This document shows positions 45,695 to 54,460 of a stretch of 54,587 nt of DNA, piece after piece. Each line of letters begins with the position of its first letter. The stretch's first letter is position 1. Both the position numbers and the translations under genes were made by a program. The stretch comes from Prevotella sp. Its GTDB lineage: Bacteria > Bacteroidota > Bacteroidia > Bacteroidales > Bacteroidaceae. The stretch lies in contig JAGAPR010000050.1 of NCBI GenBank assembly GCA_017623155.1, forward strand, positions 1 to 54,587. The letters are read 5' to 3'. A model generated the notes under the pieces. The model did no database searches. It was given only the letters and a program-made list of their open reading frames with translations, and had not been told where the DNA came from.

Positions 45695-46565
45695 CCTTAC
45701 GACCGTCTGTCAATTTCAACTCCACGAGCTTGTTGTACATCAGTTTGCCTATATATTCTGTCCAAGCGGCATCGAAATGCAGATTGTCCGCTCCCAGTTC
45801 GGCGTCTCCAAGGTCTATGCAATAGACGTTGGGAAGTTCCGAGGCCACTCTTTTTTGAGCCTCTTCAACTTCTCGGCTGTATTGTTTGCTTTTGTGAGGA
45901 ACGGTGCCGAAGATGAAAGGAAGGTTCTTGTCTTTCTCTTTTCCCGTCTTCTCGTAAATGGCATTTCGCATGAAGCTAATCATGTCCTTGAAATTCTTAT
46001 AGTAGTTTGCAGCCTTTTTTCTGTCGCTTTCGCCCTGATGCCACATGATTGCTTTCACGTCGAAGCCGCCCTCAATGCCTGCCAATGTCACGTCGACACA
46101 GTCGGAAAAGCCGCCGGTAAGCGATTTTGTGAGCGATTTACCGGTGTTTATGTCGCCGCGATAAGCCGCATTTTGGCTTATCCACAGACTGTCGGCGCAC
46201 CACACCGGTTTCGTTCTCACTGTGGCGGCGGTATCTATTGAAGTGCCGCCATACGTGCATTTAATGGCATAGAAGTCTTTTTTCAGTGCTTTCTCTATGT
46301 GATAATTGGTCACATCGCAGAATGCCCAGCGGGCTTTCGGGTTGTCGAATGTCCTCTTTTCAAATACTCCGTTGCTCGCTCTTGTCACGTTTTTGAAATG
46401 CAGGTGCCTGTATCCTGCTTTCAGATATTCGGGCAGTTCCGAGTTGAAGACACGTCCGTCGGCGTTTGATTGCCCTGCCGTGATGAACACGCTTGCCGGC
46501 TCTTGTGCGTCAATGCTTGTGCACCAGAGAAGAGATGAGATGACAAACAGTTTGAACTTATACAT
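45675..46565 (-). CDS. SASA-type carbohydrate acetylesterase (CE6-like)
   Basis: 296 residues with a signal peptide (MYKFKLFVISSLLWCTSIDA). The SGNH-type sites are AGQSNADGR (Ser nucleophile), MWHQGESD, and DNLHFDA near the end (Asp/His). The family (SASA, DUF303) removes acetyl groups from sugars; next to PL11 lyases, rhamnogalacturonan deacetylation is the best guess. It starts 6 bp after the PL11 fusion gene, so it is in the same operon. Its 3' end overlaps the end of the convergent regulator gene by 20 bp. Confidence 0.87.
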   Translation of the reverse strand: MYKFKLFVISSLLWCTSIDAQEPASVFITAGQSNADGRVFNSELPEYLKAGYRHLHFKNVTRASNGVFEKRTFDNPKARWAFCDVTNYHIEKALKKDFYAIKCTYGGTSIDTAATVRTKPVWCADSLWISQNAAYRGDINTGKSLTKSLTGGFSDCVDVTLAGIEGGFDVKAIMWHQGESDRKKAANYYKNFKDMISFMRNAIYEKTGKEKDKNLPFIFGTVPHKSKQYSREVEEAQKRVASELPNVYCIDLGDAELGADNLHFDAAWTEYIGKLMYNKLVELKLTDGRKVKVKRP

Positions 46566-46571
46566 GATTTG

Positions 46572-49500
46572 TTATTTCTTAATCATCTTATGGCCGTTTA
46601 CAACGTACACTCCGCGGCTTAATCCGTCAAGAGCCACTCGTGCTTTTACGTTGCTTCTGAGCAGAACTCCGTCGGTAGAGTACACATCGACTTCGCTATC
46701 TCCGTTGACGATATTGTCTATACCTGTGGTTGTCGATACCACTTTCAGTATGCCATCGGTCAGCAGTTGTGAGTCGTCCCATACAATTTCTTTGCCTTCC
46801 GAACGTGTTTTCAGTATATAAGAGCCTGTGTGTGTGCCGTTGCCGGTGAATATTTTGAACTCATCTCCGGCCGCGAGTTCTCTTTGTGGAGCCACCGTTA
46901 TGAGTATGGTATCGTTGTCGTGGGTTGTCTTCCCGGATGTTTTGAAAGCGTCTGCGGCCGCATTTCCGGAACCGTTGAGTCCTATTTTTACTTCGATTGT
47001 GCTTCCGTTGTTCAGTGTCAGGTTGCCTGCAATTTTGAATGTGCCATATCCTCCGTCGCGTCCGGCAGCCAATGTGCCGCCTTTATTCACGATAATGTTT
47101 TTCGCCGAGCCTGTCCCGGTGAGCGTTCCGCCGTCTTTTACGGTTACGGTGCCGGATGTAAAGCCTTCGGGATTTGTGGTATACGGTGTGTTATATAGTT
47201 GCAATGTCCCGGCGTAAACATCCACGTTGGCTGTGCTTCCGTTGGCAGTCAGAGTCCAAATACCGTTTCCCCGCTTGGCGATTGTTTTTGCTTTGAGCAT
47301 TCCGCGATATGTGGCATCGCCATTGTTGTATCCTATTTCGTATGAGTCAATGCCGTTTCCAATCTCGCAGTCGGCGCTTTCAGACGACAGCGAGCCTATT
47401 TTCGTTGTTATGCTCTTTGCCGACGAGCCGTTGGAAGCGTAGTGTCCCATTTTGCATCCGGCATCCATGACGATGCATGTCTTGCCCATGTCCGTGACAT
47501 TATCCATCAGTCGGAAGTTTTCTCCTTGTGCCGTCAGTGTGCCTTCGAATGCAGAGAAGTTGGCTCCGATGTCGCTACGCACTCCCGTAGAGATTATAGT
47601 GAGATTACCTTTGCCTTTGAAGCTGCCGTTGATTGCGCCTCTGGTGGTGCCTTTTATCGTGCAGCTCTTGCCCTCGACAACGGTTGCCGCGTAGTTGAAA
47701 ACAGGCCTTGTGCTCGAATTGTTCATGTTTATCAGCTGCACTTCGCCGCCTTCAAGTCTCATCGGCGAGCCTGTTTTTCCGAATGTGGAGTTCCATGTTC
47801 CCTGTGCGATGATGCCGTTCTTCAATATCAATCCAGCGAAAGCGTTTTCTCCCGGGAATGTGAAATTGAGCTGTCCGGGACCGTCTTTTACCAGATATCC
47901 CGTACCTTTCACCGCACCTTTGAGCGATAATGAACCTTTACTGTTGGCGATGTTTATCGCGGCAGTGTCTGTTATGGTGATTATTCTGTCGGTAGCCATG
48001 TTGTCGGCATCCATTTTCAATGTTCCTCCATTAAGCATGATATTGCCTTCTTCGGCTGTCGCTGCTCCGAGCGCGCTGTTCTGTCCGCCGTCAAAAATGT
48101 TCGTTACGGTCAGCGTTCCGGCATTGACAATCGTTTGTCCGGTGTAGTCGCTGTTCTTCAAGTTCATGCGCACTTCGCCCGTTCCGTTCTTTATCACGCT
48201 TCCCTTTCCGCTTATTCCACCGTTTCCGCTAAGCGAATATGTGCCGTTGTTGATGTCGAATGTCACGCCGCCGACTACCATCATTTCATCTATTGTGATG
48301 TTTCTGTTGCCCGATTGGTCGTTGAATATCACCTTATCGTCTTTTACAAACGGTGTTGATGAGCCGCCGACGCTGAAGTTTTCGCTCTTATAGTCCCATA
48401 TATTGCTCTCGTTTCCGGTCCAAGTCACGCCGTCCATCGGTGCGCGCGTGCCGTTAATTACGAGTGTTATTCGGTTGTTGTCTGTACGTATGTCGTAGTT
48501 CAGTCCCGTGAGGCCGCGTGTCTTTATTCTCGATTTGTCGGCAGTGAGCGTGCCTGAGCATTCGGCCAAGACGTATTCTCCCTCGGTAATATTGTCGTGA
48601 TTAATTGTAAATGTGTTCTCTCCGTTCAGGGTTAAGTCACCGTTTACAATCAGACGCCCCGCTTTTCTTTCGGCCGCTTCCACCTCAATAAATACGTTTC
48701 CCGGAATGACAATGCTTTTGTTGAATGTCATTATGCCGTCTGTTCCTGTCGGCATCAGGCGGCATCCCTCATGGTTGAGTGCGCCTTCAAATGTTATATT
48801 CCCGTCTGTCACGACATTTCCGCTCAAAGTTCCTTTTGCCCTAAGACTGATATCGCCCGCTATTCTGCCGTTTACGCATAGTGTACCCTCACTTATTACT
48901 GTCGTGCCGGTATATAAAAGGTTGTTGTTGAAGGTTGCCGTTCCGAGTTGTGATTTGTATAAACTCATGTTGCCGGCCAGCGCGCCGTTTCCGTTGAACG
49001 TATAATCATGCCCTTTGGGAGTCATGAGATAGACGGCGGAAGGTTTCAAATCGCTGTTTATTGCTATCGGTGTCGAGTTGTCACCGCTGATATCGAAGAT
49101 TACGCTTTTGCCGTCGATGTATCCTTGTGGAGTGGCCATGTCAAACGATTTAAATGCCGTGCTCGACACGTTTGTGTCCCAAATGTTTCCCGATACCCAT
49201 CTTAAATCGGTCTCCATTGTCGGTGGCAGAGGCGGATATGGCATGTCGCCGCCGAGATAGAAACTCGTGCATGGCATTTGGTAGTATCCTCGTGTGGTGC
49301 AGTCGAGGCGATAGTGCGGGTCTTCTTGCAAGGTGTAAAAACTGTATTCTGTCTCTATATCGGTCGAATATCCGATGATACCGGTGCTCGTTTCCTCGTT
49401 CTGTTTCATCAGTATTATCTCTTCGCGCCAGTCACCTACGATATCTCCCATGAAAGCGGGGCGGTTGGCCCATCCCGAGTGTACGGCCCAAGAGCTTTCT

Positions 49501-51152
49501 TTCGAGAACTCTATGAGTCTCGTTCCGTTATATTTCGTAATCATTACGTTCGACCCGTAGCCGCTTCCGCCCGGTGTTCCAATCAGTTCGCGTTGCAGGT
49601 CGCCGTCCCACCACGAACCTTCCATCGGGTATGTGGTAGTGCCTTCCTTTATCACATTACCCTTGCAATCGTATAAATTGGGCAGTAGTGAGAATATTTC
49701 ATAACCTTTATGTGTGTCGTCCACGTCCATGCAGCGTCCGCGTCCCACGTCATATACCGTCGGAAGATACCACTCTTTGATGTGCTCGCCCGTGGCTGCA
49801 TCGTATAATACCTGTCCCATCAGTTCCGATTGCTGTATGGCAAATACTTCCATTCCCGGTCTGTCCGGGTCTATGTCGCTCACGTCGTAGCGGTCGCCGT
49901 GACCTATGCCGGCGCTGAATACCATGCCTTTCTTCGGGTTTACACCGTATCCGCCCTGCAACATCTCGTCAATTCCGTCACCGTCGACATCGGCAACACG
50001 CAACTGATGAAACTCTGCCGGCCACGGAGTCTTGTCGTTCCGGCTCCAAGTATAGTAGTGGTGCCAGTTTGTCGGCACTCCTCCCGTCCAGTCATATCCC
50101 CATGCAAATACATAATTGTGGTGTTTCCTGTCGCTCTTTGTCCTGTCGAGACACTCCATGACGAGCGACGGATGCACACCGTCGAAATAGCAGATGGCGA
50201 AGTGTCCTCCCATAAATGCGTATTCTGTACCGTTGTTGTCGTCCATGTAGTCGGTGCGATTGTCGCGCGAATAACTGTCTTCGCCGTCGTGCACCTCATC
50301 ATATTTCAACTCATTGCAGGCAATCTCCGCTCCTGTCTGCGCGTCAACCACAGACACATAGAACGGCGGATTGCGCTTGCTTTGCTTGCGATAGTTTGTT
50401 ATACCGTCACCATCGGTGTCGGCAGTGGTGTTTCCGTTGGCATATTTGCCATACGTTCCGGCCGTGCTGTCCCAAAATCTGGTGCCGTCGGAGCTTTTGA
50501 TAATCACTTCACATTTGCTGTCGCAGTTGATATCGTATGCCACAACCATGTCGTTTTGTCCTGCGCAGATGTCGATGTTCGGCCCCATGTCTATCGTCCA
50601 CAGGCATTTCCCGTCGAGTGTGTAGGCTTGCAGCTTGTGACTTCCGGTAAGCAAATCGCCGGTGAAGAGACGGTCGACGAGCACCGCGTCATACTCTCCG
50701 TTGCCGTCAATGTCCATCGGCCATGCGTATTTAACCTTGTAGTCGTTCGGGTTTAGTATCTCTTTCTCGAAGTCGATGTCGAGGAAAACATCTTTATAGG
50801 CCCGCTCCTTAAACAAGAATGGAGCGCTTTTCTCGCTTTCCGTGCCGCCGCATACCGTTGTCACGGCCAGCTCCGTGCCGTATGGTATGGTGCTGCGTGT
50901 GGTTTTGAAGTTTGTTTTTGTCAGCGGTTCGGCGTTCACTTTCGTGTATTCTCCCGAGTTCCCGCTTCGCTTGTAGATGTTGTAGGTTGCGTTCTCCGGC
51001 TCTTGGGCGAGTTTTCGCCATGACACAAGCACGTTCTGTCCTTTATCCGTTACGGCCACAACAGCGCGTCCGAGTTTTTGCTGAATACGCTGTGCCTGCA
51101 TTGTGCAAGGCATCAATGTTGCCACAACCAAGGCGATAATAGTTTTTCTCAT
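46572..51152 (-). CDS. PL11 rhamnogalacturonan lyase fused to autotransporter-type repeat stalk
   Basis: 1526 residues, more than twice a normal PL11. Residues 1-20 are a signal peptide. Residues 21-645 are a PL11 domain that cuts the rhamnogalacturonan-I backbone: RAVVAVTDKGQNVLVSWRKL, calcium-binding DIDGNGEYD and DVDGDGIDE loops, GSWWDGDLQRELIG and GDWREEI. From 650 the protein changes to beta-helical passenger-type repeats, with two module starts (WVSGNIWD near 650 and WTGNESNIWD near 910) and many GGTL/NTGTL-type rungs up to 1440. The final 70 residues (VDVYSTDGVLLRSNVKARVA, GVYVVNGHKMIKK) are a Por-type sorting domain. The stalk may hold the lyase away from the surface or bind pectin. 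Confidence 0.9.
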   Translation of the reverse strand: MRKTIIALVVATLMPCTMQAQRIQQKLGRAVVAVTDKGQNVLVSWRKLAQEPENATYNIYKRSGNSGEYTKVNAEPLTKTNFKTTRSTIPYGTELAVTTVCGGTESEKSAPFLFKERAYKDVFLDIDFEKEILNPNDYKVKYAWPMDIDGNGEYDAVLVDRLFTGDLLTGSHKLQAYTLDGKCLWTIDMGPNIDICAGQNDMVVAYDINCDSKCEVIIKSSDGTRFWDSTAGTYGKYANGNTTADTDGDGITNYRKQSKRNPPFYVSVVDAQTGAEIACNELKYDEVHDGEDSYSRDNRTDYMDDNNGTEYAFMGGHFAICYFDGVHPSLVMECLDRTKSDRKHHNYVFAWGYDWTGGVPTNWHHYYTWSRNDKTPWPAEFHQLRVADVDGDGIDEMLQGGYGVNPKKGMVFSAGIGHGDRYDVSDIDPDRPGMEVFAIQQSELMGQVLYDAATGEHIKEWYLPTVYDVGRGRCMDVDDTHKGYEIFSLLPNLYDCKGNVIKEGTTTYPMEGSWWDGDLQRELIGTPGGSGYGSNVMITKYNGTRLIEFSKESSWAVHSGWANRPAFMGDIVGDWREEIILMKQNEETSTGIIGYSTDIETEYSFYTLQEDPHYRLDCTTRGYYQMPCTSFYLGGDMPYPPLPPTMETDLRWVSGNIWDTNVSSTAFKSFDMATPQGYIDGKSVIFDISGDNSTPIAINSDLKPSAVYLMTPKGHDYTFNGNGALAGNMSLYKSQLGTATFNNNLLYTGTTVISEGTLCVNGRIAGDISLRAKGTLSGNVVTDGNITFEGALNHEGCRLMPTGTDGIMTFNKSIVIPGNVFIEVEAAERKAGRLIVNGDLTLNGENTFTINHDNITEGEYVLAECSGTLTADKSRIKTRGLTGLNYDIRTDNNRITLVINGTRAPMDGVTWTGNESNIWDYKSENFSVGGSSTPFVKDDKVIFNDQSGNRNITIDEMMVVGGVTFDINNGTYSLSGNGGISGKGSVIKNGTGEVRMNLKNSDYTGQTIVNAGTLTVTNIFDGGQNSALGAATAEEGNIMLNGGTLKMDADNMATDRIITITDTAAINIANSKGSLSLKGAVKGTGYLVKDGPGQLNFTFPGENAFAGLILKNGIIAQGTWNSTFGKTGSPMRLEGGEVQLINMNNSSTRPVFNYAATVVEGKSCTIKGTTRGAINGSFKGKGNLTIISTGVRSDIGANFSAFEGTLTAQGENFRLMDNVTDMGKTCIVMDAGCKMGHYASNGSSAKSITTKIGSLSSESADCEIGNGIDSYEIGYNNGDATYRGMLKAKTIAKRGNGIWTLTANGSTANVDVYAGTLQLYNTPYTTNPEGFTSGTVTVKDGGTLTGTGSAKNIIVNKGGTLAAGRDGGYGTFKIAGNLTLNNGSTIEVKIGLNGSGNAAADAFKTSGKTTHDNDTILITVAPQRELAAGDEFKIFTGNGTHTGSYILKTRSEGKEIVWDDSQLLTDGILKVVSTTTGIDNIVNGDSEVDVYSTDGVLLRSNVKARVALDGLSRGVYVVNGHKMIKK

Positions 51153-51199
51153 ACGATTGGTTAGTTTGTTATGTTATTTTTTTTGACGTTTTCTCACGG

Positions 51200-51255
51200 C
51201 AAAAATATACATAAATAAAATCACCGATATATGACAATCGTACATATATCGGTGA
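51200..51255 (-). promoter_or_regulatory. PL11-fusion promoter with 17-bp upstream site
   Basis: The minus strand has TATTTTTG at 51207-51200 and TCACCGATATATGTACG at 51255-51239, 31 bp apart. The site has the TnACCG and GTACG halves of the GH115 and GH28 sites (11/17 to GH115). It overlaps the terminator hairpin of the upstream lyase gene. Confidence 0.55.
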
Positions 51256-51259
51256 TTTT
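51217..51259 (-). terminator. Hairpin after the shorter PL11 gene
   Basis: 17-bp perfect arms (51217-51233, 51243-51259) round a 9-nt loop, ending in a TTTTATTTAT run on the minus strand. It separates the two PL11 genes, so the downstream pair probably depends on the promoter at 51200-51255. Confidence 0.75.
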
Positions 51260-51287
51260 GTTCGTTATTATTGTTTTTCCTATCGGT

Positions 51288-53402
51288 TTATTTCAGAAAA
51301 TCCACAGTCGATTTGTCCGGGCCGAGATAGAAGCCGGTGTGCGGCGGTTGGTTGTATGCCACGTTCTGAGTGGCGATGCTCAGGCGGTATGGTATGTCCT
51401 CCATGAGGCAGTTGATGCGGTAATCTGTGGGGATGGGGGATACGTATATGCGCAGTTCGCTGCTGTCGTCGGTGCGTGTGATGACCTCTTCGCGCCAGTC
51501 GCCGAGAATATCTCCGCTGAGGCACGGGTTTGATTTCGTGCCGTTGTTGAACCTGCATCCGTCAAATTTCATCAGCGGATATGTGCGTCCCGTCTGCCAG
51601 TCGTATTTCGTGACGGTCTCGTGATCGAGCAGTTCGCGCAGCAAGTCGCCGTCCCACCATATCCCGAAGTTTGTCGACACCCGCGCTCCTTTTATATAAA
51701 GAGCGGTGTTGTCGTTTTCGTTCGGTTTGTAGTCGTCGTTCTCCTTGTCGGCTTTTATCTGCTTCTTTGCCTTTGCTTTTGCGGGGAGCACATGTTCACC
51801 TTTGATATTTCTGATGCCTTTGCTGTCCGAGCTCCACATTTCCAATCCCGGGTTTGAGGGGTCAATGTCGGCTGCCATGCAACGTCCCACGTCGAAATTG
51901 CTTTTTATCTGGAATATGATTTCGCCCGTGGCTGCATCTCGCAGTTCACTTCCGTCGCGACGGTTTTCGTGGCAGTCCCAGAGTTGCAGACGGTCGCTTG
52001 CGGGGTCGAATGCCGTTAAGTGCATTGCGTCTCCGTGTCCCATGCCGGTGTTATAAAGTCCCGTTCCATCGTGGTCTACGGCCATCGAGCCGTATATTAT
52101 CTCGTCGCATCCGTCGCCGTCAACGTCGGCCACGCGGATGTTGTGGTTTCCCTGTCCGGCATACGAGTGCCATCGCTCGTCGTTGGTGTCGAAAGTCCAT
52201 CGGTTTGTGAGTGCTTTCCCGTCCCAGTCCCATGCCGCTATAACGGTGCGGGTGTAGTATCCCCGGCAGAAAACAGCACTTGCCTTGCGCCCGTCGAGAT
52301 AGCCCACGGCGGCGAGATAACGTTCTGAGCGGTTGCCCTTTTCATCGCCCCATCCTCTGAGTTCGCCACGTTCGGGAATATAGTCTGCGGTGGCCATCGC
52401 TTCGCCGGTGAGTCCGTTGAACACCGTGAGATATTCCGGCCCGTCGAGGATGTGCCCGGCCTTGTATACTATGCCCGGCCATGGAGCTTGCCGCGGCCAC
52501 CTGTTATTGCGCTTCCCTTTTCTGTTATTGTTGCCGTTTCGTGCATCCGGGCGTTTTCCTTGCTTTTGCATCTCCTCCCATTCGCGACGCATTTTTTCCC
52601 GCTCCTCGGCCTCTTTGAGTGCCCGTTCGCGGTTTTCGTTGAAGTGGGCCATGGCCTCTTTCACTCCGAAACGCCAGTCGGCATCCTTGTCTCCGATTAT
52701 TTTTCCTTTGCCGTCTACCGTACCGTCGGCCGTCTTCGCCATCAGTTCCGCGCGTCCGTCGCCGTCAAAATCATAAACCATGAACTGTGTGTAGTGTGCT
52801 CCGGCGCGGATGTTCGGTCCCATGTCGATGCGCCACAGACGCTCGCCGCTGAGTCGGTAGCAGTCGAAGAGCACGGAGCCGGTGAAGCCGTTGTGCGAGT
52901 TGTCGTGAGCGTTCGACGGTTCCCATTTCAGTATTATCTCGTATTGTCCGTCGCCGTCCACGTCGCCCACGCTTGCGTCGTTGGCCGAGTATGAGAATGT
53001 TCGTCCGTCGGGTGTGATGCCGTCGGCCGGTTTTTGCAGTGATATCGGCAGATATCCGGCCGGCGCATTGTTTCTCAGTGTGTATGTCCCGTTTCTCTTT
53101 CCGCCTCTCACTTCATAAGTAGCGTCGCCCGTCATCGGCTTTTTGTCGATGAAAAATGTTCCGCCCCCGGTCATGGGCGTGTCGTTTATTTTCACTCCGT
53201 TGCGGTATACGTCAAACGGCTCGCCTTTGGCATCACTTGTCAGCGTTCGCCAACTTACAATCACGTTGCCGTTATCTTGTTTCACGGCCACGACTCCTCT
53301 GTCGAGCTGCTCGCGCGATATGCCGTTCATGTCGTATCGCGGTTGGCTCCAAGCACAAACTCCGTTGATGGCGAGGAGCGCGAGAAGTAAAGTTCGTCTC
53401 AT
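51288..53402 (-). CDS. PL11 rhamnogalacturonan lyase with two charged insertions
   Basis: 704 residues; most PL11 enzymes have about 600. Signal peptide MRRTLLLALLAINGVCAWSQ. A beta-propeller lyase with calcium-binding DVDGDGQYEIILKW, DFDGDGRAELMAK and DVDGDGCDEIIYG loops and the C-terminal GDILGDWREE. It cuts rhamnogalacturonan-I. Two hydrophilic insertions are odd: residues 254-305 (EEREKMRREWEEMQKQGKRP then an Asn/Arg/Lys-rich part) and a Lys-rich stretch of about 25 residues near 555 (AKAKAKKQIKADKENDD). Both are probably surface loops or coiled pieces. Shares the PL11 fold with the downstream fusion protein. Confidence 0.92.
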   Translation of the reverse strand: MRRTLLLALLAINGVCAWSQPRYDMNGISREQLDRGVVAVKQDNGNVIVSWRTLTSDAKGEPFDVYRNGVKINDTPMTGGGTFFIDKKPMTGDATYEVRGGKRNGTYTLRNNAPAGYLPISLQKPADGITPDGRTFSYSANDASVGDVDGDGQYEIILKWEPSNAHDNSHNGFTGSVLFDCYRLSGERLWRIDMGPNIRAGAHYTQFMVYDFDGDGRAELMAKTADGTVDGKGKIIGDKDADWRFGVKEAMAHFNENRERALKEAEEREKMRREWEEMQKQGKRPDARNGNNNRKGKRNNRWPRQAPWPGIVYKAGHILDGPEYLTVFNGLTGEAMATADYIPERGELRGWGDEKGNRSERYLAAVGYLDGRKASAVFCRGYYTRTVIAAWDWDGKALTNRWTFDTNDERWHSYAGQGNHNIRVADVDGDGCDEIIYGSMAVDHDGTGLYNTGMGHGDAMHLTAFDPASDRLQLWDCHENRRDGSELRDAATGEIIFQIKSNFDVGRCMAADIDPSNPGLEMWSSDSKGIRNIKGEHVLPAKAKAKKQIKADKENDDYKPNENDNTALYIKGARVSTNFGIWWDGDLLRELLDHETVTKYDWQTGRTYPLMKFDGCRFNNGTKSNPCLSGDILGDWREEVITRTDDSSELRIYVSPIPTDYRINCLMEDIPYRLSIATQNVAYNQPPHTGFYLGPDKSTVDFLK

Positions 53403-53736
53403 ACTTTTTTATATGGTTAGTATTCTTCGTATCGTATTAAGTATGATGCCCGGTGTGGAGAAAGGTTTAACATGCGATGCATGTAAATTATGAATTCTAA
53501 GAGCATGAGCATTCCTTTCATCTAACATTTAACATCTTTTATGTCTTTTTGTTAAATAGACATAAATAAACTGTCAATATGTTTTATGTTAACGTCGCTG
53601 AGAATCGATTCTTTTCCAAGAAATTTTTTTTGGCGCAAAATACGCGAATTATGAAGCATTTTGCGTAAATATTTGTATATAAGAGTGTTACAATGGATTG
53701 TCTCGTTTTAGAATGCCTCAAAAACGGTCTTGTTTT
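53403..53736. other. Upstream region of the PL11 gene
   Basis: No -7 consensus for the PL11 gene is clear here, and the 17-bp site of the other pectin promoters is absent. Small words stand out: AGAATCGATTCT (palindrome, 53600-53611 region) and GCATTTTGCGTAAAT near 53657-53671, similar to TTTTGCGTAAAATGC beside array B1. Confidence 0.4.
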
Positions 53737-53824
53737 CCAATTAGGCCGTAATTGGAATGCAATTACGGCCTAATTGGACGCTCGTTAGGCCGTAAATGCA
53801 GTGCAATTACGGCCTTATTGCAAG
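53737..53824. repeat. Array B2: four units at 22-bp period
   Basis: Units at 53737-53755, 53759-53777, 53781-53799 and 53803-53821; spacers aat, acg, agt, aag. Includes GCAATTACGGCCTAATTGG, identical to the fourth unit of array B1 29 kb away. The third unit is the most diverged. Confidence 0.9.
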
Positions 53825-53887
53825 GCAAAAATGTACGAAAAGGAGAAAAATTCGATGTGCGATTGTTTACAAGTATTAAATAACCGG

Positions 53888-53980
53888 CTTTTAAGTTAAA
53901 TATTTTAAGTTAACAAAACCTACTTCGCGAAAATGTTTTGTATCGACTTTTTACTTTTTGTTTACATGTTTTAAGTTAAA
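53888..53980. repeat. Three copies of TTTTAAGTTAA
   Basis: TTTTAAGTTAA occurs at about 53889, 53903 and 53969, the last separated from the others by a 54-bp stretch. The surrounding 53825-54327 sequence is AT-rich and shows no gene I can support; a short frame at 54194-54298 (34 residues) has no recognisable features. Confidence 0.5.
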
Positions 53981-54327
53981 TAGGAAATCTAAATGTTAAT
54001 GCCTTGCCCGGCCTGCCCAAAGTGGATGAGAAGAGCGGGGTGAAGATTATCCTTAATATTCGAATTTAATGCTGTTAGCTTAGAAAATTTATAATTCATA
54101 ATTTAGAATTTGAATCCAGTGTATATAAAGTCATAATGCAATCAGATAAGACTTTTTTATTGACAAGTACAAAACGATGCCAATTCGCAAATTATGATAG
54201 ATAGAAACGGAAATATGGTTTATATAAACCCAAATATTAATTATGATGGAATTAGGTCTACTCTTAATTTCACTGGTAAGAAAGACAAAACGAATTGATA
54301 TAGTTCTGATTTTCCTTTTTGGGGAAG

Positions 54328-54360
54328 CGGGCGGCTCTCATGATAGAGCCGCCCGTTTAT
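54328..54360 (+). terminator. Intrinsic terminator
   Basis: Perfect 11-bp GC-rich arms (CGGGCGGCTCT and its complement) round CATGAT, followed by TTTAT. No gene is visible just upstream, so it may end a short transcript from 53825-54327. Confidence 0.75.
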
Positions 54361-54429
54361 CATAAATTCATCATAGTATCGCATTATTATTTTTTTTCGA
54401 TTAAATATCATTGAAAAGTAAATAATAAT

Positions 54430-54460
54430 TTTGTGCTTCGCCCGACTTGCATTATCTTTG
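54430..54460 (+). promoter_or_regulatory. Strong promoter pointing out of the window
   Basis: TTTG at 54430-54433 and TATCTTTG at 54453-54460, spacing 19 bp, match the Bacteroidota consensus. No start codon with a long frame follows before 54587, so the gene begins beyond the window or has a long leader. Confidence 0.7.

Noticed and set aside
31852-53402. Complete polysaccharide utilisation locus
   Set aside because: Enzymes and a hybrid regulator are present, but no SusC/SusD pair is in the window, so the term is not supported here.
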